Origin: Nephrocerus scutellatus
Taxonomy: Eukaryota > Arthropoda > Insecta > Diptera > Pipunculidae
Direction of reading: 5' to 3'
Assembly: GCA_947095585.1 (NCBI GenBank)
Contig: OX352761.1
Span: 77,965,767 to 78,029,766, forward strand
Length of the DNA: 64,000 bases
The position numbers and the translations under genes are program-made. Positions within the stretch are counted from its first letter, which is position 1, and every line of letters begins with the position of its first letter. Under the pieces are notes generated by a model, which was not told the DNA's origin, did no database searches, and saw only the letters and a list, made by a program, of their open reading frames with translations. Of the stretch, positions 9,701 through 18,596 are shown piece after piece.

Positions 9701-10151
9701 ATAACTGCAATAAAACCTTTAATAATTTACGAATTTTTAGAATCTATCGTCGTTCATAAAATCGGGCCTTAATGTAATGATCAAACCACACTTCGAGTAC
9801 TGTTCCTCAATCCTATACCTGTGTTGCGATACGCTATTGTTAAAACTACAAAGACTGAAGAATAGAGCAATGAGAATAATTATAAAATGTAATCGATTTA
9901 CTTCTGTCCGATTAATGTTAGAAACCCTTAAATGGTTAAAAGTCAAACAAAGAGTCCAATTTAACTTATTATGTTTTATTAAATTCTCTATTTTAGTACT
10001 TTACTTAAATAAAACACGTCCTTTTCCTTTCGAGTCCAAATTACAACTCCCTTTATTATCTTATGTGTTTCTTAAGTCTAGGTATATATATTTTAACAAA
10101 GAGAAAACAAAGAGAATAGTCTATAAGGCCGCACAAACGAACGGTTTATGA
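9700..10151 (+). pseudogene. LINE reverse transcriptase, C-terminal remnant
   Basis: The open frame 9777-10151 starts inside a conserved RT-thumb region: IKPHFEYCSSILYL, then LQRLKNRAMRIII and VRLMLETLKWLKVKQR. This pattern closes the RT of many insect non-LTR elements (CR1/jockey-like). Everything upstream (endonuclease, palm) is absent, so this is a 5'-truncated copy, the usual outcome of LINE insertion. The stop is at 10149-10151, followed by TA-rich sequence. The exact clade cannot be decided from this piece. Confidence 0.7.
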
Positions 10152-10290
10152 TATACATATATATATATTTATGATATAAATATATATATATATATATAGA
10201 CAATATGTATTTAAACGACTGACAGCGAAAGAATAACAATACTGACGAAACGGTAGCATGCAATACCTCAAAACATAATAACTACTACAC
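10152..10290 (-). repeat. LTR fragment, second copy (same family as 2283-2402), with (TA)n
   Basis: Nearly identical to 2283-2402 from TTTATGATATAAATATATAT to ATAACTACTACA. The TA run is longer here (about 10176-10199). On the minus strand it starts TGTAGTAGTT at 10290, and unlike the copy at 2402 it is not followed by integrase sequence, so it may be a solo LTR or LTR fragment. Confidence 0.6.
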
Positions 10291-10293
10291 TAT

Positions 10294-10432
10294 AGCTGTA
10301 TTTTATTGGAATCCTAATCCGAATTCGAATGTCAAAACCAGCCAAACAGCAGGTTTTCAAATTCCAAAGAAGGAATTCGACAGTGAAATTGTTGTTGTAA
10401 TTCCCAATTCGAATTCAAATAAAATACAGCTT
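10294..10432. mobile_element. MITE with AGCTGTATTTTATT inverted ends
   Basis: The left end AGCTGTATTTTATTGGAAT and right end TTCAAATAAAATACAGCT are inverted complements with few mismatches. The interior carries nested GAATTCGAA/TTCGAATTC palindromic motifs. TAT occurs on both outer flanks, a possible 2-3 bp target duplication. About 139 bp and non-coding, so it would be mobilised in trans. The superfamily was not assigned. Confidence 0.7.
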
Positions 10433-10433
10433 A

Positions 10434-11095
10434 TATTAACTTCGCGTGCCCGTGGCTGGCTGACTGGCTGCTCAGATTTTCTGATCAATTTTTAACCCAC
10501 TTCCCAAAGCCCGATTTTATTGAAATTTTGCACACATGTATATTTGCGGTGAAAATACTTTCTATTAAACTTTCTAAATTTTGGTAAAATTTTCTACACA
10601 TGTGTGTATCCGATGGTCAAAACTTTTTGGGCATTTTTTGAGCGAATGGGCCCTGAGGCCCGAGAGGTGCCCGTATAATTTTTTTTAAAAATAAGCCCGA
10701 TTTTCTTAAAATTTAAACACATGTTTATCCCGATGGACAAAAGTTTTTGTAAAATTTTTGGAGCGAATGGGCCCTGAGGCCTGGGGCGGGGCCATACCTT
10801 TTTTTAAAAATTAGCCCGATTTACATATGTGTATCTCCGATAGACCGAACTTTTTGTATAAATTTTTTAGTTTTGGATTTGAACTTTTTCCCATACAAAT
10901 TTGTTTTACACTTGTGTATCTCCGGTGAGAATAGTTTTTGAAAAAAATTTGAAGTGAAGGGGGCTATAATATTAATTTTTTTCTAATTTAACCCGGTTCA
11001 AACTTTGCACACATATAAATATATCTCCTATTAGAGAATTTACATGAAAAATTTTAATTTTTATGGGTTGTTTTTTAAAAAAATTAAAATTGGTA
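10434..11095 (+). repeat. Interspersed subrepeat-type element, copy 2 (most complete)
   Basis: Runs from the left tip TATTAACTTCGCGTGCCCGTGG to the right tip TTTTTATGGGTTGTTTTTT (about 11060-11078). Between them are a conserved leader (TTAACCCACTTCCCAAAGCCCG) and four to five subrepeats with ACACATGTGTAT-like and GGGCCCTGAGGCC-like blocks. No coding frame. The two tips give a consistent element of about 640 bp. Confidence 0.7.
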
Positions 11096-11316
11096 TGCTA
11101 CCTATGAATCTTAGGAGATATATGAGATTTGTTGCTGACTCTCAGTCCCATAATTTGAGAAACCAAGGGGATTTTAGACTACCACACTATGTTGTACACA
11201 TAACTTAAAATAGTATAGTATCAACTTCAACTTTTTTTTGAATAAAACACAAACTGTTCGACTTTTGAACTAACTTTTTTTTTATTAACGAACTTGAACA
11301 TATACATATGATACAT
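11096..11316. other. Spacer, no recognised feature
   Basis: A+T-rich. May hold the left non-coding end of the DDE element that follows (ACTTCAACTTTTTTTTGAA at about 11227 echoes TTGAAGCGCACC-side sequence), but no convincing inverted repeat was seen. Confidence 0.3.
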
Positions 11317-11771
11317 TTAAGTATGAAACTCGATTTCTTTTGCATGACCACCGCGTGCACGTTTTACGAATTCCAATCTTTGAACCAAAAATATGGCCCA
11401 ATGACGCCGCCGGCCTGTAATCCGCACCAAACAGTGACTTTTTAGGGATGCAACGGTGCCTCATGAATCACGTGTGGGTTGCTTTCTGCCCAGTAACGCA
11501 TATTTTGCTTGTTGACAAATCCTTCTAGACAAAAGTGAGCCTCATCGTTAAATGGACCGTAAAATGGCCGTAATGCTCTTAAAGTAGCGGCAACAGAACG
11601 ATTATTTTGATAAAAAATTTGCACAATTTGCAATCGCTGTTCACATGTCTATCATTCCATGATGAAATGTATACTAATGAAGTTTCCAAATGACAAAAGA
11701 ACAATAAAAAATATGGCGTCGTTCGCCGTCCCTATCGGAGAAAAGTTGAAGCGCACCTATTGAAACACCCT
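11317..11771 (-). pseudogene. Tc1/mariner-superfamily DDE transposase, internally deleted
   Basis: On the minus strand an N-terminal helix-turn-helix piece (QIFYQNNRSVAATLRALRPFYG) is joined directly to the catalytic core block DEAHFCLEGFVNKQNMRYW, skipping the region that normally lies between. After a stop at about 11441 the reading continues KVTVWCGLQAGGVIGPYF, and a further piece RARGGHAKEIEFHT ends at 11317. The upstream end at 11771 carries GGGTGTTTCAATAGG preceded by TA, likely the element's terminus. It is thus a deletion derivative lacking the first catalytic Asp region. This DDE type is related to insect Tc1/mariner (DDE_3) transposases. Confidence 0.75.
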
Positions 11772-11986
11772 ATACATATAAAAAGGTTGCCGCTTATTCA
11801 ACACACTACCGCACAGATAAATTTATGTTGTCATTCTTATATTTATATTTTTTTTAATTGTTAATATTTCTTTTTATGTTTTTATATTCACCATAAGTTA
11901 AGTTTGAATTATTGTTAAATGTAAACTGAATTTTAATAGCAGACCACTGCTAAATAATAAATGAAATCAATCAATCAATCAATCAG
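11772..11986 (+). repeat. LINE 3' tail with (ATCA)n microsatellite
   Basis: A+T-rich sequence ending AATAATAAATGAA followed by five tandem TCAA/ATCA units (11966-11985). Short tandem tails of this type close many insect non-LTR elements. No coding part remains, so this is a severely 5'-truncated insertion. Confidence 0.5.
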
Positions 11987-12059
11987 ATTAACTTCATTTG
12001 TACATATCACTTAAAATAATAGTTACAGAAAGAGACAAACAAATGTTGTAATTAGTTAT

Positions 12060-13080
12060 AACCCCAAGTGATATAAATGTGATCAGAAGATATATTAGAA
12101 GCTTATTCAAATTCAACCAATTTGGCTTCAGAAGAAGACACAATACTATTGAACAGGTGCTTCGCATAGTTTCAAAAATGATACGAGCCTTCGAAGATAA
12201 ATAATATTGTTCAGCTTTGTTTATTGATATTACCCAAGCATTCGATAAGGTATGACACAAGTGGCTGTTACCCAAAATTAGGCAAATGCTTCGGTACCTT
12301 ACCAATCATAAATTTCGCATAAAATATAAGCACTATAAGTCCCATCTATGCAACATAGGAGGGTTCCCACAAGGAAGTATCTTGGGTCCGATTTTGTACT
12401 TCTGATTTGGCAACTCACCACTTCACACACACCTAAACTTTTTCGGATGACACAGCAATTATAAGCTCTCATAGAGACCCAAACATCTCATCCCAACGCC
12501 TTCAAAATTATGTCTACGACCCAGATAAATGGCTGGAAGCCTGGAGAATTAAAGTAAACGAAAATAAATCCGCTCACGTTAGATTTACCCTGAGGAAAGG
12601 TAATTGCGCCAGAGTCAAAATCAACGGTATCACGACGATCCCACAAAACGCGGACTTTTAATACTTAGGCATTCATCTCGATCGCCGTCTCAATTGGAGT
12701 AAACTTATAAATACAAAATCAGTCCAAATCCAACTTAAATTTAAATCACTTTACTGGTTACTCAACAGATATTCAAAACTAAGCCCTTAGAAATTAAGAT
12801 ATATAATACTATCATCATCAATCCTATTTGGAATTCAACTTTGGGGCACATCGTCAGCCACCAATATTACAAAATTAGAAAGAATACAGACGAAAATACT
12901 ACGAAAAAAAACAACCCATAAAAATTAAAATTCTTTAATAACCAAAAGTATACTGAATTCCACTATAAATGCTGACATATAAAAACAAATACGAAGCACT
13001 GCAACCCAACAATAAAACTACCCAAATCGTAAAGCAAGCAGCGCTGCCCACACCACACAACACACACAGAACACAGTCAT
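12060..13080 (+). pseudogene. Jockey-like LINE reverse transcriptase, degenerate
   Basis: Fragments in several plus-strand frames follow the RT order: NQFGFRRRHNTIEQ (about 12118), LFIDITQAFDKV (about 12217), GGFPQGSILGPILY (about 12360), then the DDTAI-type block (about 12447), LQNYVYD and a WLEAWRIKVNENKSAHV-like block (about 12530-12580), and YLGIHLDRRLNW (about 12662). Multiple stops and shifts (for example before 12255, 12405 and 12660) show long inactivity. The endonuclease is missing. Motif order identifies a jockey-clade-type polymerase; assignment below that level was not attempted. Confidence 0.75.
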
Positions 13081-13490
13081 TATAGTATGAAATTATCTGA
13101 TGCCGGGAAAAAAAATTTGTATGGGAGCGCCCCGACCCCGCGGCCCGATCACTATCAAATTTTAATAGAAAGTATTGTCACCGGAAATATACATGCGTGC
13201 AAAATTTCAATATAATCGAGCTTTAGGAAGTGCGTTAAAAATCGATAGTTAAAAAAAATTGTATGCGAGCCCCCCGACCCCGGGCCAGATCGCTTCAAAA
13301 ATTTTACAAAAAGTTTTGTCCATCGGATATATCCGATCGGATATTGTCCATCGGATATATCACCGGAAATATACATCTGTGCAAAATTTAAATAAAATCG
13401 GGCTTTGGGAAGTGGGTTAAAAATTAATCAGAAAATCTGACCACCCAGCCACGTGCACGCGAAGTTAATATAGAGAATTTAAAAAAATGA
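13081..13490 (-). repeat. Interspersed subrepeat-type element, copy 3
   Basis: Minus-strand copy ending in CGCGAAGTTAATATAGAGAA (13461-13475), the reverse complement of the left tip. It holds the leader block CGGGCTTTGGGAAGTGGG (about 13400) and the G+C blocks CCCCGACCCCGCGGCCC and CCCCCGACCCCGGGCC. A local GGATATATCC/TTGTCCATCGGATAT duplication lies at 13317-13360. The far tip is lost. Confidence 0.65.
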
Positions 13491-13656
13491 AAATATTTAT
13501 TTTATTTAATTTTTTTGTTTTTTGAAGATCTGCAGTATACCCCACTTGAAAGCTCTTCTCCCAACAACCACTCCCATTGCCTCCGCGCCATAAGTTTAAG
13601 CATATTTCCTCATTGGTCGGTATACTTAATTTAAAAGATATTTAAATTAAACTCAC
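13491..13656. other. Spacer and presumed downstream intron of the RIB43A-like gene
   Basis: No repeat of known type and no exon that convincingly continues the RIB43A-like protein. The GTGAGT donor at 13656-13651 opens into this stretch. Confidence 0.35.
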
Positions 13657-14164
13657 CCTTTGCATTTCATGTTTCTTAGCAAGGAACAAATTATCTTGTA
13701 ATTTTATTTCAGCGAAATTATCGCATTCTTTTTTATCTTCCAAATGGCGAGATTTTTGTTTTTCAGCAATTTGCTGCTCCAATGTATTACAGTCCAACTT
13801 TTTCAAAAAAATATTTATATTAAGAACGTAATAATTAACTATAAATACTATTTAGGGCACATTATACTGTCATTAATAGTGTCTTTACTATGGGATAATG
13901 AAATTAATAATAATCGTGTAATTCGGAGTAATGAATAATGATACTTGGAAATGATGTGAATTCGGATTTTCTTATTTCGTTCATCATTACTACTAATGAC
14001 ATTATTAATGATCGTGTAATGTGCCTTTATCGTCTCATTACCCCATAAAGCCGGTCCTTTGCCTTAAAAATGCGTATTTTTCTTTCTTCTTCATATTGTT
14101 TTCTTTTGTCCAATTTAGCAGCTTCACTTGAATAACTCTTAGTTGTAATTTGAAATTTTAACAT
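13657..14164 (-). CDS. RIB43A-like coiled-coil protein, N-terminal two exons (partial)
   Basis: Exon 1 (14164 down to 14042) starts with ATG and encodes 41 residues, including SSEAAKLDKRKQYEEERK and RIFKAKDRLYG. Exon 2 (13797 down to 13657) encodes 47 residues beginning LDCNTLEQQIAEKQKSR and ending AKKHEMQR. Both junctions are phase 0 with good sites: donor GGG/GTAATG at 14041, acceptor GAAAAAG at 13798, donor AGG/GTGAGT at 13656. Joined in order they follow the start of RIB43A proteins (E-A-A ... K-R-x-x-x-E-E-x-R ... R-I-F-x-A-K-x-R-x-x-G ... L-x-x-Q-I-x-E-K), which line ciliary and sperm-flagellar doublet microtubules. The family is about 350-400 residues, so most is missing; later exons may lie left across large introns or be lost. 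No stop or frameshift is visible. It could be a real gene start or a duplicated fragment. Confidence 0.6.
13850..14030. mobile_element. MITE-like palindromic insertion inside the RIB43A-like intron
   Basis: GGGCACATTATACTGTCATTAAT on the left and ATTAATGATCGTGTAATGTGCC on the right form inverted ends with few mismatches. The interior is rich in ATTAAT/AATGAT. It fills most of the 244-bp intron. Confidence 0.55.
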
Positions 14165-14394
14165 TTCTGTTAATAAAATTACTTCTTAAATGACCCAAAA
14201 TAAACTTAATGAAAAAGAAAAATTAATTCAAAACAAACAAATTTCACTATGGTGATATTTCGCAATTACAATAATTTTTACTGCACAGGAGTGTTTCGTT
14301 ATTTTTTCGGCAAAAACAGTAAAAAAGTAAATGAAACGACAGAACGGCAGAAGCAACTATTCCAAAAACTCGAAAGTTATAAAATCTTCTTTTC
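14165..14394. other. Region upstream of the RIB43A-like exon, no recognised feature
   Basis: A+T-rich. AACAG immediately precedes the ATG (14165-14170), which could be a splice acceptor of a 5' non-coding exon. No promoter motif was identified. Confidence 0.3.
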
Positions 14395-15145
14395 TTTTTT
14401 TAAATTCTCTATATTAACTTCACTTGCCCGTGGCGCGGATGTCGGTCGTTCGGCAGTCGGCCGTCAGTCGTCGGTCTGTCGTGGAATCTTGCGATCAATT
14501 TTAACCCACTTCCCAAAGCCCGAATTTACTGAAATTTTGCACAAATGTGTATTTCCGGAGACAACACATTCTATTAATTTGATGCCCCTCGGGTCACGGG
14601 GTCGGGGGACTCCCATACAAATATTTTACAAAATTTACTCGATTTTCTTCAAATTTTATACGCATGTGTATCTCCAATAGACAACACTTTTTGTAAACAT
14701 TTTGGAGACCCCGGACCCCGGGGTCGTGTGGTACCATAACAAATTTTTTTAAAAAAATTAACCCTATTTTTTTCAAATTTTATACACGTGTGTATCTCCG
14801 ATGGACAACACTTTATGTAAAAATTTTACAGACGCCGGGCCCTGGGGTCGTGGGACCTCATACAAATATAAATTTTTTTTTTCAAAATTAGCCCGATTTA
14901 CTTTATATTTTAAACATATGTGTATCTCCGATAGACCGAACTTTTTGTAAAATTTTTTGAGTTTTTGATTTGAATTTTTTTCCCATACAAATTTTTTTTA
15001 CGAATGTGTTGTTGTTGGGTTGTTTTTTTTTTTTAAAATTAGCTCGACTTTCTTCAAATGTGTACCTCCGATGGAGAAAACTTTTTGTAAATAAAATTTT
15101 TGGATTGATCAGTCCCTGAGGCCCGAGTGGTGCCCATGTAAAATT
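14395..15145 (+). repeat. Interspersed subrepeat-type element, copy 4
   Basis: Left tip AAATTCTCTATATTAACTTC at about 14400, then a GTCGGTCGTTCGG-type simple run, the leader TTAACCCACTTCCCAAAGCC and five to six subrepeats with TGTGTATCTCCGATGGACAA and CCCGGGGTCGTG blocks. The expected right tip is disturbed, and a second copy follows head-to-tail. Confidence 0.65.
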
Positions 15146-15645
15146 TTAAATTCTCTATATTAACTTCGTTTGCCCATGGCACGTCCAGATGTCGGTCGGT
15201 CGGTCGGTTTGTCGTGGATTCTTGCGATAAATTTTTAACCCATTTCCCAAAGCCCGATGTCATTGACATTTTGCACAGATGTGTATATTTCAAAATTAAC
15301 CCGATATTCTATAAATTTTATACACATGTGTATCTCCGATGGACAACATTTTGCAAAAATTTTGGCAGCTCCGAGGTCGTGGGGCCCATAAAAATTTTTT
15401 AAAAAAATTAATTCGATTTTCTTCAAATTTTATACACATTGACATGGACAAAAAATTTTGTAAAGTTTTTGGAGTGAACAGGCGGACAAAGTTTTTTGTA
15501 AAGTTTTTGGAATGAACGGGCCCTGAGGCCCGAGGGGTGCCCATATAAATTTTTTAAAAATTAGCTCGATTTTCTTCAAATTTTGAACACATACCTATTT
15601 CCTGTTAGAGCATTTAAATGAAAAATTTAATTTTTATTGAAATGT
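15146..15645 (+). repeat. Interspersed subrepeat-type element, copy 5
   Basis: Begins again with AAATTCTCTATATTAACTTC (15148), has GTCGGTCGGTCGG and the CCCATTTCCCAAAGCCCG leader, three to four subrepeats, and ends near TAATTTTTATTGAAATG, a degraded right tip. It is in direct orientation to copy 4. Confidence 0.65.
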
Positions 15646-15662
15646 TTTTTTATTTCTTAACT

Positions 15663-15759
15663 AGGTGGCGCTCTGCCACCTCCACACATTAATCCCCACC
15701 GCACCATCACTACCATGGGAGGGGTGTATTATTGTCTAAACTTACACATAGCGCCACCT
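15663..15759. mobile_element. Small element with AGGTGGCGCT / AGCGCCACCT inverted ends
   Basis: Perfect 10-bp inverted ends at 15663-15672 and 15750-15759 enclose 77 bp of non-coding sequence with an internal copy of GCCACCTCC. Probably a very short MITE remnant. Confidence 0.5.
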
Positions 15760-15831
15760 CGATTGTATTCGCACTATGTGGTTTACCGAGATTTTGCTAA
15801 GACGCATATTTTGTGAAAGTTTCAGTGTCGT

Positions 15832-16074
15832 ATTATGGAGAATTTAGACTACAGCCATGCGAGAAAAAATGAGCGGGCCGACTATAGTTAAATTGAAGTT
15901 GTAGTTAGCCAGAAGAGATTGACACTACGCGAATGTAATAGTTATTTTATAGTAACATGGGAAATGTTATCATACCATTATGGTAACATTAAAAAATATA
16001 CTACTTCTCTCGTCTGGCTAACTACAATTTAACAACCATCCAGCTCATTTTTTCTCGCACGCCACAAATGTAAA
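15832..16074. mobile_element. Long-inverted-repeat MITE, copy 1 (intact)
   Basis: About 243 bp, almost wholly palindromic. The left arm (GCGAGAAAAAATGAGC then GTAGTTAGCCAGAAGAGA) pairs with the right arm (TCTCTCGTCTGGCTAACTAC then GCTCATTTTTTCTCGC). The loop has TATGGTAACAT/ATGTTATCATACC. It would fold into a long hairpin. The ends resemble ...TTTAGACTACAG and GCCACAAATGTAAATC. Non-coding; mobilising transposase unknown. Confidence 0.75.
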
Positions 16075-16316
16075 TCAAGCGTTATGGAGAATTTACACTA
16101 TAGCCGTGAGAGAAAAACTGAGCGGGCCGACTATAGTTAAATTGAAGTTGTGGTTAGCCAGAAGAGATTGACACTACACGAATGTTATAGTTATTATATA
16201 GTAACATGGGAAATTTTATCTATAGCATTATGGTAAAATTGATAAATATACGAGGGGTGCCGTAAAAGTTTATAGAAAAAGTAATAAATAATTAAAAAAT
16301 TTCATCAAATATTGCT

Positions 16317-16470
16317 TTATTGCTTTTCAAAATATTCGCCTTTAAGATCTATACACTTTTGCACACGCCCAAACCATTTATCGCAACACTTTTTCCAGTC
16401 CGAAGATGATAGCTCCAAAACATGGTTTTTGAACGCCTCAACCGCTTCTTGATCTTGTGTACGTTTTTGG
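16317..16470 (-). pseudogene. Mariner transposase, C-terminal end
   Basis: Minus-strand reading QEAVEAFKNHVLELSSSDWK then CCDKWFGRVQKCIDLKGEYFEK and a stop at 16317 matches the last part of mariner transposases (the K-C-I-x-x-x-G-x-Y-F-E ending). The upstream part is cut off by the LINE 3' end at about 16470. The catalytic D,D,D region is not present. Confidence 0.75.
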
Positions 16471-18165
16471 ACGTAGGTTAGGTTGCGGTGGCAGCTAATG
16501 CTCACTTAGACCATTCGCGGTTCTTTGTGTTACCACAGGATCTTATACCTTTCCCCTTTTCAGAAGATCCATTCAGAGCTCTTAATGAATCGAAGTATAT
16601 CTCGCACTTTGTCTTTTTCGTGATCTGAGAGCTTATTCATTATCCGCTTGCCCAAGTGTTTGTGTCTTCTGTGCATTAGTGCCGGACATGAGCAAAGAAG
16701 ATGTTCTATGGTCTCTTCCTTCCTCGTCCATGCAACTTCTGCAGAAGTCATTATATTCGACACCCATCCTTCTCGCGTATTTCCCTACAAGGCAGTGTTC
16801 TGTCATCCCTACAACCGTTCTTAGTTCACGTCTTTGTAGAAAAATAAGCGCAGTTGAGCGCTTCAAGTCCAGCTTCGGCCAGACCAGTCTTGAAATATTG
16901 CAAGTGTCGGTGTTTTCCCACCTTACATTTGTTATTGTTGCTGCCTCATTCCGAAGCTCAAATTTCAGTGTCGCGATAGGACTCCCTACCTCCGCCCTTT
17001 CCGGTAGCAGCTGGAGAGTTGTACCATGTCCAGCTAACTCGTCCGCCCTGCAGTTCCCCTCAACATCCGTCTGGCATGGGACCCATATGATCCTTGTATT
17101 GAACTTCTCACTCATCTCGTTAAGAGAGGAGTGACAGCTCAACGCCACCTTAGATTTCAATGAGACCGCCTCCAATGATTTTATGGCCGCCTGACTGTCC
17201 ACATAAATGATAATCTTCTTAGAGGATAATACATTATACTTCAGCCAACTCATTACCTCTTCAATCGCTATCATCTCAGCCTGAAACTTTTTTGAAAGCA
17301 TAAAACTAGTGTTATGTAGTCCAGTTTCGTCAGCTCCTGCTTTAGCGAATTATTTATGGTGGAGTATCCTTTTTTGAGACTTCTCCAATGATTGACAGCT
17401 AACAGTCGCGTAGCTGTAATTGCCGCTTTCTGTTTGCCAAATATATCGAGTGGGATCAGGTGGAGCATAACCTCCAGAGCGCGAGTTGGTGTAGATCTCA
17501 GCGCCCCGCTTATAAGCACACAGGCCGCTCTTTATACCTTCCCCAATACACTTATATACGTGGTTTTTTTCATAGCTGGCCACTACACGCTTAACCCATA
17601 CAGTAGTATTGGTCTCACTACCGACGTGTAAATCCAGTGTACCAGCTTTGGTTTCAAACCCCATGTTTTACCAATGGCGGTCTTGCACGAGTATAAAGCA
17701 ATATTCGCTTTATTTATTCGTTCTATTATATTAAGTTTCCAGCTCAGTTTCCTGTCCAAGATTGTTCCCAGAAATCTTCCTTTATCAGAAAAAACCAAGG
17801 GGGTACCATTTAGTGTTGGCGGATCAACTGTTGGAATTTTAGCTCCGCACTAATAATCCTGCCTATGATTGATTAGTCTGCTTATAGGGTAGTCCACATG
17901 TAGGTCTGACAGTCCTTTACAGATTGCCTCTGTTTTAACATTGTTGAACGCACCATCGATATCCAAGAATGATACTAGTTTTTACTCCTGGGAGTATATT
18001 GATTTCTCAATTGTGCTTACTAAGATGTGTAAGGCTGTGTCGACAAACTTCCCCTTGCAGTAAGCATGTTGGGACTTTGCCCAACTGCTAGGTTTTACCT
18101 TAGCCCTTATATGAACATCTATCATCTATGGAAGTACCTTCAACGAATTTTTAAACCATTTGGGG
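16471..18165 (-). pseudogene. I/LOA-like LINE: RT remnant and RNase H domain
   Basis: Minus-strand order from the right: RT blocks (AKSQHAYCKGKFVDTALH at about 18080, then VSFLDIDGAFNNVKTEAI at about 17960), a jump at about 17850 that loses the YADD palm, then GRFLGTILDRKLSWKLNIIE (about 17770) and PILLYG. The RNase H domain at 16900-17300 has EMIAIEEVMSW, YVDSQAAIKSL and IIWVPCQTDVEGNCRADELA, followed by a C-terminal region (RRELRTVVGMTEHCLVGKYA) and a Cys-rich tail near 16650-16780. Possession of RNase H and this layout suggest the I/LOA/R1 superfamily. Frame changes near 16690, 17310, 17500 and 17640 and the palm deletion make it dead. The 3' end reads ...AACCTAACCTAC at about 16475. Confidence 0.75.
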
Positions 18166-18325
18166 GCAACAATCGACACGAACCTTTTTTTGTGCGTCTG
18201 TCAAAAATGTGGAATCTAACGTGCACATAGCTTCCGCACCTTTAAATGTTCATGTAAGATCGTATATACGCTGGTGTTACTAATGCCTAGGCATGCCTCG
18301 ATTTCCCAATAAGTCACATTACGAT
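18166..18325 (-). pseudogene. Mariner transposase, N-terminal part
   Basis: Minus-strand reading WEIEACLGISNTSVYTILHE followed by HLKVRKLCAR, an in-frame stop, then IPHF and, after a shift, TDAQKK. This is the helix-turn-helix and linker region of mariner transposases. Together with 16317-16470 it shows that the two ends of one transposase gene flank the LINE insertion. Confidence 0.75.
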
Positions 18326-18596
18326 AATATCATTTTTTCACTGAATTCAATTTATGAAGTAAATAAAAAGCAATGTTACGATGGGAGCTGACAGATTACT
18401 TTTGAGAAACATAAAGTCCAGAAATTTTTAACTTTTTGACTGACATATTTATTTGCATTAGAAGACACTAGTATTACCATTTTCTAAAAACATTTACGGC
18501 ACCCTATGTACTACTTCTCTCGTCTGGCTAACTACAATTGCTATTTAACAGGCATATTTCTCATTTTTTCTCGCACGCTACAAATGTAAATCCTTT

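Larger units (their letters stand above)
16251..18508 (-). mobile_element. Mariner element inserted in the MITE, itself interrupted
   Basis: Termini CGAGGGGTGCCGTAAAAGTT (16251) and, on the other strand, CATAGGGTGCCGTAAATGTT (from 18508) agree at 16 of 20 bases. TA flanks both sides (16249-16250 and 18509-18510), and removing the insert with one TA restores the uninterrupted MITE sequence seen at 16017. This is exact mariner-type TA target duplication. The interior holds transposase ends separated by a LINE insertion. Confidence 0.85.
16079..18595. mobile_element. Long-inverted-repeat MITE, copy 2, split by a mariner
   Basis: The left part, 16079-16250, matches copy 1 up to the AAATATA at its centre. 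The right part, 18509-18595, resumes at TACTACTTCTCTCGTC and ends at CTACAAATGTAAATC. Between them lies a complete mariner footprint. Only the two outer parts belong to this MITE. Confidence 0.8.

Noticed and set aside
13500..13620. Third exon of the RIB43A-like gene
   Set aside because: Open stretches exist on the minus strand, but none shows the expected coiled-coil composition or splice acceptor.
16679..17134. 151-codon plus-strand frame
   Set aside because: Antisense to the RNase H region of the I/LOA-like LINE, which carries recognisable motifs on the minus strand.
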